64,000 nt of DNA from Tritrichomonas musculus (taxonomy: Eukaryota > Parabasalia > Tritrichomonadida > Tritrichomonadidae), in NCBI GenBank assembly GCA_039105265.1, contig JAPFFF010000027.1:1674001-1738000 (forward strand), given 5' to 3'. The position numbers and the translations under genes were made by a program. This document shows, piece by piece, positions 9,195-20,001 of the stretch. The notes below the pieces were generated by a model, which saw only the letters and a list, made by a program, of their open reading frames with translations, was not told the origin of the DNA and made no database searches. Positions within the stretch are counted from its first letter, which is position 1. Every line of letters starts with the position of its first letter.

Positions 9195-12100
9195 CTAAAC
9201 ACATGAAGAAATAAGAGAGATACGACCGCTTTCCCTCACAATTAAATATCCATTTGTTGCAGGATCATATTCAACACATAGAACGGGGCATCCAGCAAAA
9301 CAAATTTTTTGAATTTTATCTGGATAAAATGCTTCAAAAATTTTAATTTCAAATATGTCATTTTGATAAGCAATAAAATCAATTCCTCTTTTGTTCAAAG
9401 AAAACAAACGAATCACTTTTTCTGTTACTTTTGGTGGTAATTCTTCATTAGTTTGGTTTTGTTTATTTAACGTTGATGGTAATAATGATATTAATCTGGA
9501 CTGCTTTATGAAATCGCCATTAACTGAAAAAATTAAGAATCGATCAAGAAGAGAAACAACGATAAATCCGAAATTCCTTGTAATTTTGATATTTCTTACT
9601 TGATTTTGGTCACTTTCATTAAATGCAAAAGTTTTCAAATCATATTTGGTCACTTCACTTCCATTTCTAATTGAGCCAACGTGCAAAAATCCGTCAGCTG
9701 TAGCGAAAGCAACAACTTTAAATCTCCAAGATGCGTCGATTGAAATGATTTTTTCATCAGATCTCCAAATAATTTTAATATTAGATCTGTCATATATTTC
9801 GCATGATGATGAAGGTTCGTTAGAATACAGGTAATTAAAGCCATATCTAAATTCAAGTCCAGACTGAGTTGAATTGTTGCTATTATTGTTCCCATTATTG
9901 ACATTTGGGTAATAAAAAAGAGAAGTTGAAAATTTAACGGTCGCTATCGTTGTACTATCCGGGCAAAAAGTGGCACCATTTTGAGAAGCAAAGAAGAAAT
10001 CCGTATCGGTTGCCAAATAAAACATACTTGACGGTCCCGATAAATTTCTCGATAAATTATTGAAATAATTGAAATTGGCCATATTGGCCAAATTAGAGGT
10101 GTCAATATTACTCTCTTTAAAATTGAATACTTTTCTATCGTCTCTGGCCAAAACCAACGAGTTGCCGCGAAAAGACGACATGACAAACCTCCCAGCTAAA
10201 TTATTTGAAATTGACCTTCTCTCAATTTTCAATGAGGGGTTTGAAAAAGTGGAAGTATTGATTACCATTGAAATTAAAGATCCGTTATTTAACAGAAAGA
10301 GGAACTTGAATTCTATTGGACCAGATAAAACAGTTGTTGCCGAGACTATTTTTGCATTTTTTATCTTAAAATGCTGAGTTGGCTTGTCAGTTATGTCAAA
10401 AAGTGGACGAATACATCGACTTGGGTGATGTGAAGTATTGAAAAGTTGTCTATGTCCGAAATTTCCTTTCATTTTCGGTCCAAAAACATCAAATACCCAC
10501 TCGCCGAGGTACTCATTCACTGACTTCGACTCAAGAAGGATTCTGTGTTTGTAGACGAACTCGAAAGGAGAGCTGGCCCAATGAGGAAGCTTTATTGTAT
10601 CGCTATCGTTATCGTTATCGTCATCATAAGTGTAGCCAAAGTTTTGGCTGGTGCCTGCGTTGTTGTCATCTGTGTCGTTTGTGTTCATTGAGTTCCGATG
10701 TTGAGAAGTGCTGACGTCACTCGAGTTGTTAATTGTGGTTGTGCTTGCGTTGTCGGTGACGATTTCATCGGATGAACGGGCCTTTGGCAAGTAGTGGACA
10801 AATGATGATGTATTTATTGGAAGCGACAGTGATCGAATTGACTGCTTCTGGCCGATGTACATTGAAGGATCCATGATCATTCGACTTGAGTAGTAAAACT
10901 CGGGCTTGATCATTTGCAGCTCCATCAAAGTCTTTGCCAGATTCTTCTTCTTGACGTAAGAGTTGTTGTATCTGAACTGGTGAGCGATGTCGCGAATCAT
11001 CGTGTGATTGTCAAAGTCAGCCAGAATTGAAGGGAAAAGTGGATACAGCTTCTCGTCATTGAATGTTCTTCCGCTGAACACATTCAGCATCATCAAGTAG
11101 TCGAAGTTCGAGATGAGTCCTTGTGCCCACTTTTGTGTGATCTTTGGGATGCTGAAGACATCCGAGGCGGGCGATGAAGAGGATGACTTTTGGATGAATT
11201 GGATGCTTGGCAAAGGAACTTCCAAGAAAGACCGAACAACTGTTGAATTTTCAACATTGAAGAAATCAATTAAAAATGATCGTCCGTCAACTGTGAATAT
11301 TTCAATTGACGTGTCTTTCTCTTTGCTTTCTTTCTCTCTTTCTTTGTCCTTGCTTCCAGAGTCGCTTCCAAATTGACTCAGCTCTATCATGTTGCTCCTC
11401 TTCCTGGCAAGAATCATTGTCACATCGTCCAATGAGACTGTTTTGTGGCCCGACAGGCAGAACGAGTCCTTATAAAGTCTAAAGATGTACTTTTTCACTG
11501 AATTCAGTTTCACACGAGCACATTTCAGCTCAAGAATTGGCTGGCCTCTTTGAATTACAGGGACGGTTTCCTTTTGAAAAGTTCTCTTCATTAAATGAGG
11601 ACAAAAATCGGAGGCCAAAATATTTGACCTTTTGACGGTTGAGGGAGGAATAGTGGTTATATCTGTTAATATAGTAATCCTTGAAACTTCTTCATTTAAA
11701 AGAAGATGAGATCTTCTTACATAAGCTTCGGAATTTGTGTTTTTATTAGTGAAAAGTAAGTCATACATACTTTCCATCAGTTGATGAAAAACCTTTGAAA
11801 AAGTGGAGATGTTTTGATTGAATTGTTTCCCATATGCGTCGGTTAACGGTTCAAAAACCGATTTGAGGGAAGATTGCACAATGATCATTCTATCAATAGG
11901 GAGACTTTCTTTATTCATAAAGTATTGAATTATTATATAAACGGTCTCTATTTTATTGTCAAATGATTCAACTTTGCACTTTTGAAGTAATGATAAAATG
12001 AAGATTGCTTTTTCTTTATCGTTCCATTCACCTTCCTTGTTCAATCTTACTTTAAAGTTCATTTTGTATCCCGTAAAATCAGCACAAATTAATTGCTCAA

Positions 12101-15100
12101 ATTCTTGAGGAGTTGTCAATGGCGTCAGTTTAAGTTGGTCATTTTCATCGATCAAGAAAGTTTCGTAATCACGCAAAAGACCATCTTTTCTAATTGTGCA
12201 CATTTCAGAGTCGATTATTTGCTTAGAAACGTAAATGTTATTGTTAATTGGCAGTGATGAAAAGTGCAAGAAAATTGAATAAAAGATTCTCAAAATTGAA
12301 TGTCGAATGATTTGCGTATCAGTGCTCTCACTGTTAAGATCAACACCTCCAACCAGATTCAATTCTATTCCACAAAGTTCTTTCATAAATTCAAAAGCAA
12401 GATTAATTTTTGCATAATGCGTTGATGTTATTAAATTGCAAATATCAATGATTTTGTCCATTTCAGAAATTGGACTTGGTGAATAAATTAACATTTTAGA
12501 TAAGAAGAAACTGATGCTTCTACGAAGATTGCTTTCAAGTGTGTAAGCAAGCAGAATTGGCCAAATGTACCAAAAGCTACAAAACTCAAACAAAGCAATT
12601 GAATCTTTTTTATTGCAAATTAACAAAAGAATTGAACAAACTAAGCTATTAATGTTGTCTCTATCTGTTTTATCAAGGTCAGTTGATTTGTACCAATTCA
12701 AGGCAAGAATGCATAAGAAGATGCTTATGTTTGGATACTCATAAACATAATGTGAGATACTTTTAAAGAATTCAGTTATATTCAATTTATTATAGTTATC
12801 GTCACTATACAGTAATTTTAATTCATGCGCTGCTGATAAGAAGTGTTGATGAATATCATCACCTGCAAGTTTATGAATTAAAATTAGCACTTGTTCAATT
12901 ATTTCAATGCTTAAATGGTCTTTGTATTTTTCACTGAAAAAGTTGTGCAACATCGTCAAATGTCTGCTCGCATTTTGAGACTGTCTCAGAGTTGTCGATG
13001 GAATTGCAACTAGTAAATGAAGCATGGTTAGAATCGTCTTAAATGAAGATGATGAAAACAGATGTGAAAAAAGTGTCTCAATGTCAGTTTGTTCAACTTT
13101 TAATAAGATGATTCTATTCAAGAAGCATTCAAAAATTTTTCGACAATCTTCAATGTCATCAAATGAATATTCCTTCCTGAAGACTGTAAAGTCAGGCACT
13201 TGATATTCATGAGTCACACCGTCATCTTTCATGCAGAACATTAAATAGTACTGATTCAATAGCAGCGAAAAGTATGAAATACGACGGAAATAGTCAGGAT
13301 GACTGAAAACTAACTGATGCGAAAAGTAATACAAAACACGTTTAAAATCGTCTGGTTTCATTCTTGACCAAAGCCAAAAATTAATAATAAGTAACTCAAA
13401 CCATCGATTTGAATATCTATCGCCTTTAACTGACGATATTTCATTGAAAATGGCGGTTACACAGAAAAAGAGATCAGAATCAAGGTGATCAACACTTGAT
13501 GACAAATAGTGCATCATTGAATCAATATCAAGGTAATTTAAAGGATGCTGAGTGATTGGAATTATTTGTGCTAGGATGTCAAAAATTAATTTGACGTAAT
13601 TTGGATAAAAAGCATCAGTAAAATTACCAAAGAAATTCTGACAAAATGAATTAATAAAGTTTCCTTTGACCAAATAAAATAGCAAATTATTTCGGTTTTC
13701 AAGGTTTGTAAAATTAATGAAGGCTTTAATTCCACTCTTCTTTTCTGAATAAACAAAAAAGTTACTGTTACAATCAATATCACTCATTATACAAATGACA
13801 TTATAACGCATGTTTTCAAGAATAAAATAATCCTTGAATTCAGTATAAATGTTATCATTACAAGTATTTTCAGTTTTAATTGGTTCGTTTTTGTTGTTTT
13901 CCATTATGTTTGTGTTGGCTGTTGTTGCCACTGCGAAATGGCTGATATAACCGAATTCTACATTGAGCCAATCATCAATCAAAATCTTTGTGTAGCCACC
14001 TAATGAAACCGAAACTTTTTCTGAAACAAAATGTGGAAATGTCATATTTTGGAAGTAATTCATTTCTTCTTCATTAATAAAAGTACAGAGTGAAAATGTA
14101 TTTTCATTCGTTTCGAAGTGGAATTCATAAGTATTCCAGCCATTCGGTGGCATTATTCGAACAACATGACGAAAGTGTTCAATTCCATTAACTTTTTGAC
14201 ATAATATTAATGACATTTGATCAGTCAATAATCTGATTTCAGGTGAATTTTCATCGTTTTCATCAATGATACTGAACAAGTTGATCGATGTGTTCGATGA
14301 TGAAATCGACTCTGCATCGAGAAGCAGATCAAATTTAATGATGAACTTCGAATTGATGAAGAAAGTTTTCGGTATGTTGAAGAACTTAAGTGTCGGCTTG
14401 AATGTGCCAATTCGAAACTTTGGAACAGGTGAATTCTTCATTTGTGTGATGACTTCGATTAACTTTTCACATGAAATCAAGCTAATTTGGTCAATTTTTT
14501 CACCAATGATATTTGACAGTTTTGCACAAACAGAGTTGTCAGATTTGATCTGAAATATTTTCACCAATAACGGGAAAATAACCGTTTTTAACTGGTCAAA
14601 AGTGAAATAAAGTGAAAAAGTTATTCCACAATAATTGACAAGCACTTTTTCATCATCTTTATTCTTGGATTTGCTATTGATTAGATAATCAAGAAGAATT
14701 GCGTCTATTCCGCCATCATGGCAAGCAGCAGCGTTGTAAACAGAAAAATCGCAGAGTTGATTAAGGTTGTTTAAAAAGGTCATTTCTTTCTTGGCTTGAA
14801 CAAAGACAAAGAAAAGAAGAGGCAGTATTGAAGGCTTCTTAATGTGAAACACGTTTTTATTCTTCAAATTAGAAGAGAGGCTCAACATGTTATACAAATG
14901 AGCAAAGGTCAAATCAGAAATATTTTCACCTTCAATTTTTTGAATGGCCTTCAATAAGATCCGATAATGAAATGGATTTAACGGTCTCCATCTCTCAATT
15001 TGATTGTAAATTTCAATCATTGTGAAGCATGATTCAAGGAGTGATTTAGAAGGAATCAAATCGAGAATGTCGAAAAAGAGAGAAAAGGCAGATTCAAAGG

Positions 15101-17075
15101 AAGGGAAAATTATTGAATTTTGAATCAAGCCGTCTTGTATTGAATCTGCCAAAGAAACCGCCAAATCATTGAATAAACTACTATTGTCATTTTTAATGAC
15201 AGAAATAATTTTTAATAAAATTCTCATAATAAAATCAACTGTTGCCGAAATGTCGCAGTTTTCTTTCTTTTTAAAATTAGCGATTACTTTCTTCAGGAAG
15301 AAAAGAATGTAATACGAAATGTCATCTTCAAGCATGAACCAAAGAAAACCGGAAGCAAAATCCTCAAAAGAAAAAAGATCTGTCTTTGAAGTAATCTTCA
15401 TTAAAAAGAGGAAATTGTCATTTCGTGCCTTTTTTACATCATAAGTTTCAAGCATGCTTTTTCTATCGTTCTTACTGATAATCTTGTCAGAATCATCAAA
15501 AGCAGACTCGTTTTCAAGACAGTACAAATGCAAAGCTGATTGAATGAAAATATCCGCATTTTTCTCATCTAAAAAATACTCATAAAAAATGTCAGGCTGT
15601 AAAAATAGCAAACGATTTAAATGCTCAGTCAGCAAGAATGGATAACAACTAGACTTCTCAAAAAAAGAAGAAATTGAAGGTGGCGAATTTTCAATCACCA
15701 TTTGGAAGACTCTGTTACGAAGATAGTTGATCATTTTGTCAAGGCCATGGAGAGCATAAATGTTATATTCTGGTTGGAACAGAACGGTTTCTTTCAAAAT
15801 TGAAAGGAAGAGGTCAATTGGCACCGATTTAAACGTATATTCCATCAACAAAACAAAAGCTGTACAAGTTTGAATGTAACGGTTAGAATTCTTTAGAATT
15901 GTGAACATTTTTCCAAAAGTCAGGAAGAATTGTTCTCGATAGGTCATTGCTGCCTTATTGATGCAATCTGCCACTTTTTCAACGGCAATAATTGTGTTTT
16001 CATTCAAATGTGACTGATTTCCAGTTTGAAGCTCTTCAAAAGATGAAAAATTGGGATTTTCCATTCCATTATAGAAAGAGCCCGAATGGGAAAAAGAGAT
16101 GGGAAGTGAGCGAACGTTTATTTTTCCAAATTGTGAGACTGGCTGATAGAATTGATGATCGTCATCGTCAAAATCTAGTGAATTCAATAAAAGTGACGGA
16201 AGAAGGATAAAAGTGTCAACTAATGCCGGCGATTTCGTTTTATATGACAAAAGTGATATGAACGATAGAGCCTGATCGTCAAGTGAATTAATAAACGGCA
16301 TAAATAAAAAAATGACAAGTTGGATTTCATCCCAATTAATGATTTTCCTATCGTCTTTGAAAATTGTAGTAATTAACTTCATCATTTCATTCATGGAGTC
16401 TGAATGATTGTAATCAACAACAATTTTAAAAAAATTGATGAGTTGTTTGTAAATTTTGGTGTCCAATGACGTGTTGATAAAAATGTGTGAAAAAACTATT
16501 CGAAAAACAGTCGGATGCCATTTAAATGATGAGGAATTAACAGCCCCTTTGAGTAATTTTTTAAATGCGTAGCTTATTATAAAATTCATCTTTTGATTGC
16601 AGTTTAAAAGTCCTGATAGAAATGATATTAAATCTTCAAAATCTTTTGTGTTTCGTGAAGAGGAATCGCAATACCAAATAACCGATGCGAAAGATATTGA
16701 AACAATTAATGATTCTGGGAAAATGGTTGGATCTTTTATAGTCAAATTATATGCATCTATAATATTAGTATCGAATCTTTTGGGAAAATGAAATTTATCA
16801 ATAATATCTTTAATATGTTCGTGTTTTTTAAGCAATGAAGTTAGCTGAGACATGCGTTGTTTGTCGAGTATTGGTATAAAAGATAAAACGAGTTGATGCA
16901 TTTCGTTATTTGAATCTTTAATCGAATTAAAAATTGAATTTTGTATTTGAAAAATTGCTGCAAGTGGATGAATATCAGGTTGTGAGTCTAAAAATGAAAA
17001 TTTTAACATTGTTTCATGAATTGATTTTAGATGATTGATATGTGATATAAAATTAAAATAGATTTTAGATTTCAT
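9195..17075 (-). CDS. BEACH-domain protein with ConA-like, PH-BEACH and WD40 regions, 2626 aa
   Basis: BEACH proteins (Nbea/LYST/LRBA class) act as large scaffolds in vesicle traffic, lysosome-related organelles and phagocytosis. Order seen: a long alpha-helical N-terminal region (1-880); a concanavalin-like sheet domain (about 880-1050, with NGWNTYEFHF and FGYISHFAVA); more helical solenoid to ~1830; a PH-like domain (~1840-1960, with KKYIFRLYKDSFCLSG); a BEACH core beginning TQKWAQGLISNFDYLMMLN and GRTFNDEKLYPLFP (~1975-2020), later IKPEFYYS, LPHWASSPFEFVYKHR and WVFDVFGPKMKGN (~2200); then beta-propeller-like sequence to the end. The usual middle of the BEACH core (HY-S/T, EPFTT and GKFDHxDR region, roughly 100 residues) is absent without any break in the frame. 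A Ser/Asn/Asp-rich insert separates PEFYY from LPHWA. The nearest paralogue cannot be named. Confidence 0.92.
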   Translation of the reverse strand: MKSKIYFNFISHINHLKSIHETMLKFSFLDSQPDIHPLAAIFQIQNSIFNSIKDSNNEMHQLVLSFIPILDKQRMSQLTSLLKKHEHIKDIIDKFHFPKRFDTNIIDAYNLTIKDPTIFPESLIVSISFASVIWYCDSSSRNTKDFEDLISFLSGLLNCNQKMNFIISYAFKKLLKGAVNSSSFKWHPTVFRIVFSHIFINTSLDTKIYKQLINFFKIVVDYNHSDSMNEMMKLITTIFKDDRKIINWDEIQLVIFLFMPFINSLDDQALSFISLLSYKTKSPALVDTFILLPSLLLNSLDFDDDDHQFYQPVSQFGKINVRSLPISFSHSGSFYNGMENPNFSSFEELQTGNQSHLNENTIIAVEKVADCINKAAMTYREQFFLTFGKMFTILKNSNRYIQTCTAFVLLMEYTFKSVPIDLFLSILKETVLFQPEYNIYALHGLDKMINYLRNRVFQMVIENSPPSISSFFEKSSCYPFLLTEHLNRLLFLQPDIFYEYFLDEKNADIFIQSALHLYCLENESAFDDSDKIISKNDRKSMLETYDVKKARNDNFLFLMKITSKTDLFSFEDFASGFLWFMLEDDISYYILFFLKKVIANFKKKENCDISATVDFIMRILLKIISVIKNDNSSLFNDLAVSLADSIQDGLIQNSIIFPSFESAFSLFFDILDLIPSKSLLESCFTMIEIYNQIERWRPLNPFHYRILLKAIQKIEGENISDLTFAHLYNMLSLSSNLKNKNVFHIKKPSILPLLFFVFVQAKKEMTFLNNLNQLCDFSVYNAAACHDGGIDAILLDYLINSKSKNKDDEKVLVNYCGITFSLYFTFDQLKTVIFPLLVKIFQIKSDNSVCAKLSNIIGEKIDQISLISCEKLIEVITQMKNSPVPKFRIGTFKPTLKFFNIPKTFFINSKFIIKFDLLLDAESISSSNTSINLFSIIDENDENSPEIRLLTDQMSLILCQKVNGIEHFRHVVRIMPPNGWNTYEFHFETNENTFSLCTFINEEEMNYFQNMTFPHFVSEKVSVSLGGYTKILIDDWLNVEFGYISHFAVATTANTNIMENNKNEPIKTENTCNDNIYTEFKDYFILENMRYNVICIMSDIDCNSNFFVYSEKKSGIKAFINFTNLENRNNLLFYLVKGNFINSFCQNFFGNFTDAFYPNYVKLIFDILAQIIPITQHPLNYLDIDSMMHYLSSSVDHLDSDLFFCVTAIFNEISSVKGDRYSNRWFELLIINFWLWSRMKPDDFKRVLYYFSHQLVFSHPDYFRRISYFSLLLNQYYLMFCMKDDGVTHEYQVPDFTVFRKEYSFDDIEDCRKIFECFLNRIILLKVEQTDIETLFSHLFSSSSFKTILTMLHLLVAIPSTTLRQSQNASRHLTMLHNFFSEKYKDHLSIEIIEQVLILIHKLAGDDIHQHFLSAAHELKLLYSDDNYNKLNITEFFKSISHYVYEYPNISIFLCILALNWYKSTDLDKTDRDNINSLVCSILLLICNKKDSIALFEFCSFWYIWPILLAYTLESNLRRSISFFLSKMLIYSPSPISEMDKIIDICNLITSTHYAKINLAFEFMKELCGIELNLVGGVDLNSESTDTQIIRHSILRIFYSIFLHFSSLPINNNIYVSKQIIDSEMCTIRKDGLLRDYETFLIDENDQLKLTPLTTPQEFEQLICADFTGYKMNFKVRLNKEGEWNDKEKAIFILSLLQKCKVESFDNKIETVYIIIQYFMNKESLPIDRMIIVQSSLKSVFEPLTDAYGKQFNQNISTFSKVFHQLMESMYDLLFTNKNTNSEAYVRRSHLLLNEEVSRITILTDITTIPPSTVKRSNILASDFCPHLMKRTFQKETVPVIQRGQPILELKCARVKLNSVKKYIFRLYKDSFCLSGHKTVSLDDVTMILARKRSNMIELSQFGSDSGSKDKEREKESKEKDTSIEIFTVDGRSFLIDFFNVENSTVVRSFLEVPLPSIQFIQKSSSSSPASDVFSIPKITQKWAQGLISNFDYLMMLNVFSGRTFNDEKLYPLFPSILADFDNHTMIRDIAHQFRYNNSYVKKKNLAKTLMELQMIKPEFYYSSRMIMDPSMYIGQKQSIRSLSLPINTSSFVHYLPKARSSDEIVTDNASTTTINNSSDVSTSQHRNSMNTNDTDDNNAGTSQNFGYTYDDDNDNDSDTIKLPHWASSPFEFVYKHRILLESKSVNEYLGEWVFDVFGPKMKGNFGHRQLFNTSHHPSRCIRPLFDITDKPTQHFKIKNAKIVSATTVLSGPIEFKFLFLLNNGSLISMVINTSTFSNPSLKIERRSISNNLAGRFVMSSFRGNSLVLARDDRKVFNFKESNIDTSNLANMANFNYFNNLSRNLSGPSSMFYLATDTDFFFASQNGATFCPDSTTIATVKFSTSLFYYPNVNNGNNNSNNSTQSGLEFRYGFNYLYSNEPSSSCEIYDRSNIKIIWRSDEKIISIDASWRFKVVAFATADGFLHVGSIRNGSEVTKYDLKTFAFNESDQNQVRNIKITRNFGFIVVSLLDRFLIFSVNGDFIKQSRLISLLPSTLNKQNQTNEELPPKVTEKVIRLFSLNKRGIDFIAYQNDIFEIKIFEAFYPDKIQKICFAGCPVLCVEYDPATNGYLIVRESGRISLISSCV

Positions 17076-18109
17076 AAAAATTGAAATAAATCTTTAAATT
17101 TTAATATGCTTTTTTGGTAAAATAGAATGATTTAAATAAAAAATTAAAAAAATGAAGAAAAAATTATTGCTCAATTGAATGTATGAATAAAAATTTAAAA
17201 ATATACAATTTCACTTTTTTCCTTATATAGTACATATTAATAAAGGTGCAATGTAAGTATATTCAATAGCATTATTATAAAACTGAATAATTTAAATGTA
17301 AAAACATGAAAAAAGTATGTATGCAGTATATAAGATAGCATGGATAAAACCTTAATGTATTCTGTGTAGAATCATGGTCATAGTTAGTAAGATTAATCAC
17401 AAATTTAATTTTTTTTTATTAATGAGTTCAGCATGAAATGAATGGCAACTCTATAGCTTAAATTAAAATTAGCATTCAAAACAGCGATATTAATGCAGTT
17501 TTTATTTGAAAAAAAAAAGATGTATGAAATTATTTTCATATATTTTTTATTCATTATGTAAAAAAGCAAATTAGCACATATTTGAAAGTATTTTGGGTGT
17601 GATTTTATCACAAGGTTCGGATTATTGAGATCGCAATCTCAATAAATTTTGATTGGATTTATAAATGAAATCGCAATCAAGTTTACAAACTTTATAGAGA
17701 AAATTGTCAATTTGATTTTATTTGATTGTTTAACTGGTTACTGTTGATTTGATTTGGATGTTTTCGATTATGGTTGTTTTGAATGAAGTTTTGAGTTGTT
17801 TCAAAACCAGATAAAATTAATCAAGAGATTGAAATAGCAGATTCGGTCGATCTTTTCGTTAATTTTATAGCGATGGTAGAAATTTAATGATGATGACGTC
17901 CTCGAAGTAGTCAAACTTTTTGAAAAAAAAAAAAAAAAAAAACTTTAGCCAAAAAATTGATCACATAAAATATGTAAATAAAATCATTTAAATTATTATT
18001 TATCTATTTTTTTAAATATTTTATTCATTTTAAAAAATATTGCATAAAAGGTTTTGAAGATATTTATGAATTTATTTGGTTGCAAAATTGAAATAGAGAA
18101 ATATGAAAT
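17076..18109. other. Divergent intergenic region, AT-rich
   Basis: This kilobase separates the BEACH (-) and tRNA endonuclease (+) genes and should hold both promoters. It contains a compact hairpin at 17624-17643 (ATTGAGAT, 4-nt loop, ATCTCAAT) and an ACTTTTTGAAAAA motif running into an A-tract near 17920. The BEACH start has TCAATTTTTATG directly at its ATG. No gene is seen here. Confidence 0.5.
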
Positions 18110-18802
18110 ATGAGTGATAGTGACAATCCTTCAAAAATACTTCCTCGAATCTACTATGAAGGAGGGTCCTGGCTGATTTGGACGGCGAATGAAGTTGAAG
18201 AACTTTATAAATTAGCAAAAATAGTAGGATGTGCAACTCTCACTGCTCCTCACTTTCCAAAACAATCAAATGAGCTTGCTCTGCCTTTTGAATTAATGTC
18301 ATGTGAAGTACGGTGGTGTTATGATAATCATTATTGCTCTTTGTATGTAATAAAACCAAAATTTGAATTAACAACTGTTCCAATCCCTCAGCTTCCTTCA
18401 CTTTATGATAAACAAATTAAGATTGATGATGAATCAGAGTATGAAAATGAGCCTATTGAGCCACCTGAAATAGATTCTCAACTCTATGAAACTTATTGCA
18501 TTTTAAAAAAAAAAGGATTTTGGATATATGATGGACAAAATTATGGATGCGATTTCTCAATTTATAAGGATGAACCTTGGAAATGTCATTCTTATGCCTT
18601 AGTGTGGTGTGAAAAAGAATTTTTTAATACAAGGCAATTAATTCAGCATGTTAGAATTGCAGAGTCAACAAAAAAGAAAGCAATTGCAGCGATTGCTTCC
18701 GAAGATGGATCAATAAATCTTGTTGATTTTAGTCGATATAAAATGAAAGATGATCATGAAGATGATATTATCATAGAAGAAGATGATGATCACTTTTTGT
18801 AA
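18110..18802 (+). CDS. tRNA-splicing endonuclease catalytic subunit (SEN2/SEN34-like), 230 aa
   Basis: This enzyme cuts introns out of pre-tRNAs in a four-subunit complex with two catalytic subunits. The C-terminal domain has the catalytic triad in family context: Tyr145 in QNYGCDFSIY, His160 in WKCHSYALVW and a Lys in STKKKAIAAI (188-190). It is preceded by the conserved YxxYxxLKxxGFWI helix-strand. The N-terminal ~110 residues are the usual less conserved part. An acidic tail (EDDIIIEEDDDHF) ends the protein. Whether it is the SEN2 or the SEN34 orthologue is unclear: the short length favours SEN34. A second catalytic subunit must lie elsewhere. Its presence implies that some tRNA genes of this organism contain introns. 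Confidence 0.85.
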   Translation: MSDSDNPSKILPRIYYEGGSWLIWTANEVEELYKLAKIVGCATLTAPHFPKQSNELALPFELMSCEVRWCYDNHYCSLYVIKPKFELTTVPIPQLPSLYDKQIKIDDESEYENEPIEPPEIDSQLYETYCILKKKGFWIYDGQNYGCDFSIYKDEPWKCHSYALVWCEKEFFNTRQLIQHVRIAESTKKKAIAAIASEDGSINLVDFSRYKMKDDHEDDIIIEEDDDHFL

Positions 18803-19194
18803 TTATATTATTTTAGAATTATAAAAATGTCATATAATAATTGTAAGTAAAGAGCATCATTAACTACATCTTATGTTGATAGATTTCTATATATGTTATA
18901 TAATACGAAAATAATATTTATTTTGAATATGTTGTGGGATAGAGAATAATCGCTAATAATGATATAAAACTTTATTTTTATTTTTAAGAAACTATATTTA
19001 TAAAAAAATAAAAATTTAACGAATATACTTAAAAAACATTGGGAAAAAATCATTCTACATCAAAATAAGTGAAAGTTTTTTTGCCACAAATTTTGATAGC
19101 CATATAAAAATTTGTATTGAATTTTCTAAATAAAAATGTAACTATATTCTGTGAAATTTAGTCTGGTAAGGTCGGATCAAATTCAAATTCAAAA
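18803..19194. other. AT-rich spacer upstream of the eIF3f-like gene
   Basis: There is no coding signal. GGATCAAATTCAAATTC lies just before the ATG at 19195 and may include the transcription start. Short A- and T-runs only. Confidence 0.5.
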
Positions 19195-20001
19195 ATGGCT
19201 TCGCCTTCTCCAAAAACAGGCATATTGTACAACGATCCAAAAATTTCATCATCCCCTATCGATATAGTTAAGATTCATCCTCTTGTTATTTATTCAATTG
19301 CAGATTCTTACCAAAGACGAGGAGATGCAGATTATGCAATTGGTATTTTACTTGGTGAAGCAAGTGTTGTTGACCGTCAAGCAATTGTTTATGATGTCGT
19401 TCCATGCAAACTTGATCCAAAAACAGTTGTTGATCAAGATTTGAAAAAAGCTCTATACGCCGAACATCGTAGTATTTATCCACGTGAAGATATTATCGGA
19501 TACTATATCTTCAGTCAAAGACAAGTAGATTGGTATGATGTTATTCAAGATAATAGTTGTGGAATCAGAATTTGGCTTCGTCCAACAATTCCACCAAAAA
19601 TCGATTGTTACACTTTATATAAAGTCATTGTCAATGATTCGCCAAAACTCATTGCACAACCAATTGAATATGTTATAGAAGCTTCATTATCAGAACAGGC
19701 AGCACTTTCACGTCTTGCTGCAACTTCAAGTAAAGGATCGTTACAAGCGGCAATTAATGAATTGCTTGATCTTCTAAAAGTATTTGAGAAGATATGTCTT
19801 CAAACAACAGGAATACATGCTCGTGATAGTTTAATTGGTCGACAGATATACGTAGCGTTAGCAAATACGCAATTAAAAGAAGCTGATAAATTAACACTTG
19901 AAAAAGCTCAAGCTGATATTAGGAATTTCTTAGAAATACTTCAAAATGGTGATAATATTGCTTTAGAAGCAGAAAAACAACTGTCTTTGCCTTTGAAATA
20001 A
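19195..20001 (+). CDS. MPN-domain protein, eIF3 subunit f-like, 268 aa
   Basis: The N-terminal MPN fold (about 20-155) starts VKIHPLVIYSIADSYQRRG and continues YAIGILLGE, which fits eIF3f (HPVVLFSIVDSYERR) better than Rpn8 or CSN6 (HPLVLLSVVDHYNR). The JAMM metal ligands (HxH, then D ten residues on) are missing: the region reads IIGYYIFSQRQVDWYD. It is therefore a structural, non-protease MPN protein, as expected for eIF3f. The C-terminal helices (170-268) fit the eIF3f/h dimer region. The expected role is in the translation initiation factor 3 complex in the cytosol. CSN6 or Rpn8 is the alternative and a profile comparison would settle it. Confidence 0.75.
   Translation: MASPSPKTGILYNDPKISSSPIDIVKIHPLVIYSIADSYQRRGDADYAIGILLGEASVVDRQAIVYDVVPCKLDPKTVVDQDLKKALYAEHRSIYPREDIIGYYIFSQRQVDWYDVIQDNSCGIRIWLRPTIPPKIDCYTLYKVIVNDSPKLIAQPIEYVIEASLSEQAALSRLAATSSKGSLQAAINELLDLLKVFEKICLQTTGIHARDSLIGRQIYVALANTQLKEADKLTLEKAQADIRNFLEILQNGDNIALEAEKQLSLPLK

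Noticed and set aside
19195-20001. MPN protein as an active JAMM deubiquitinase
   Set aside because: The HxH and Asp metal ligands are missing from the expected place, so catalysis is not expected.
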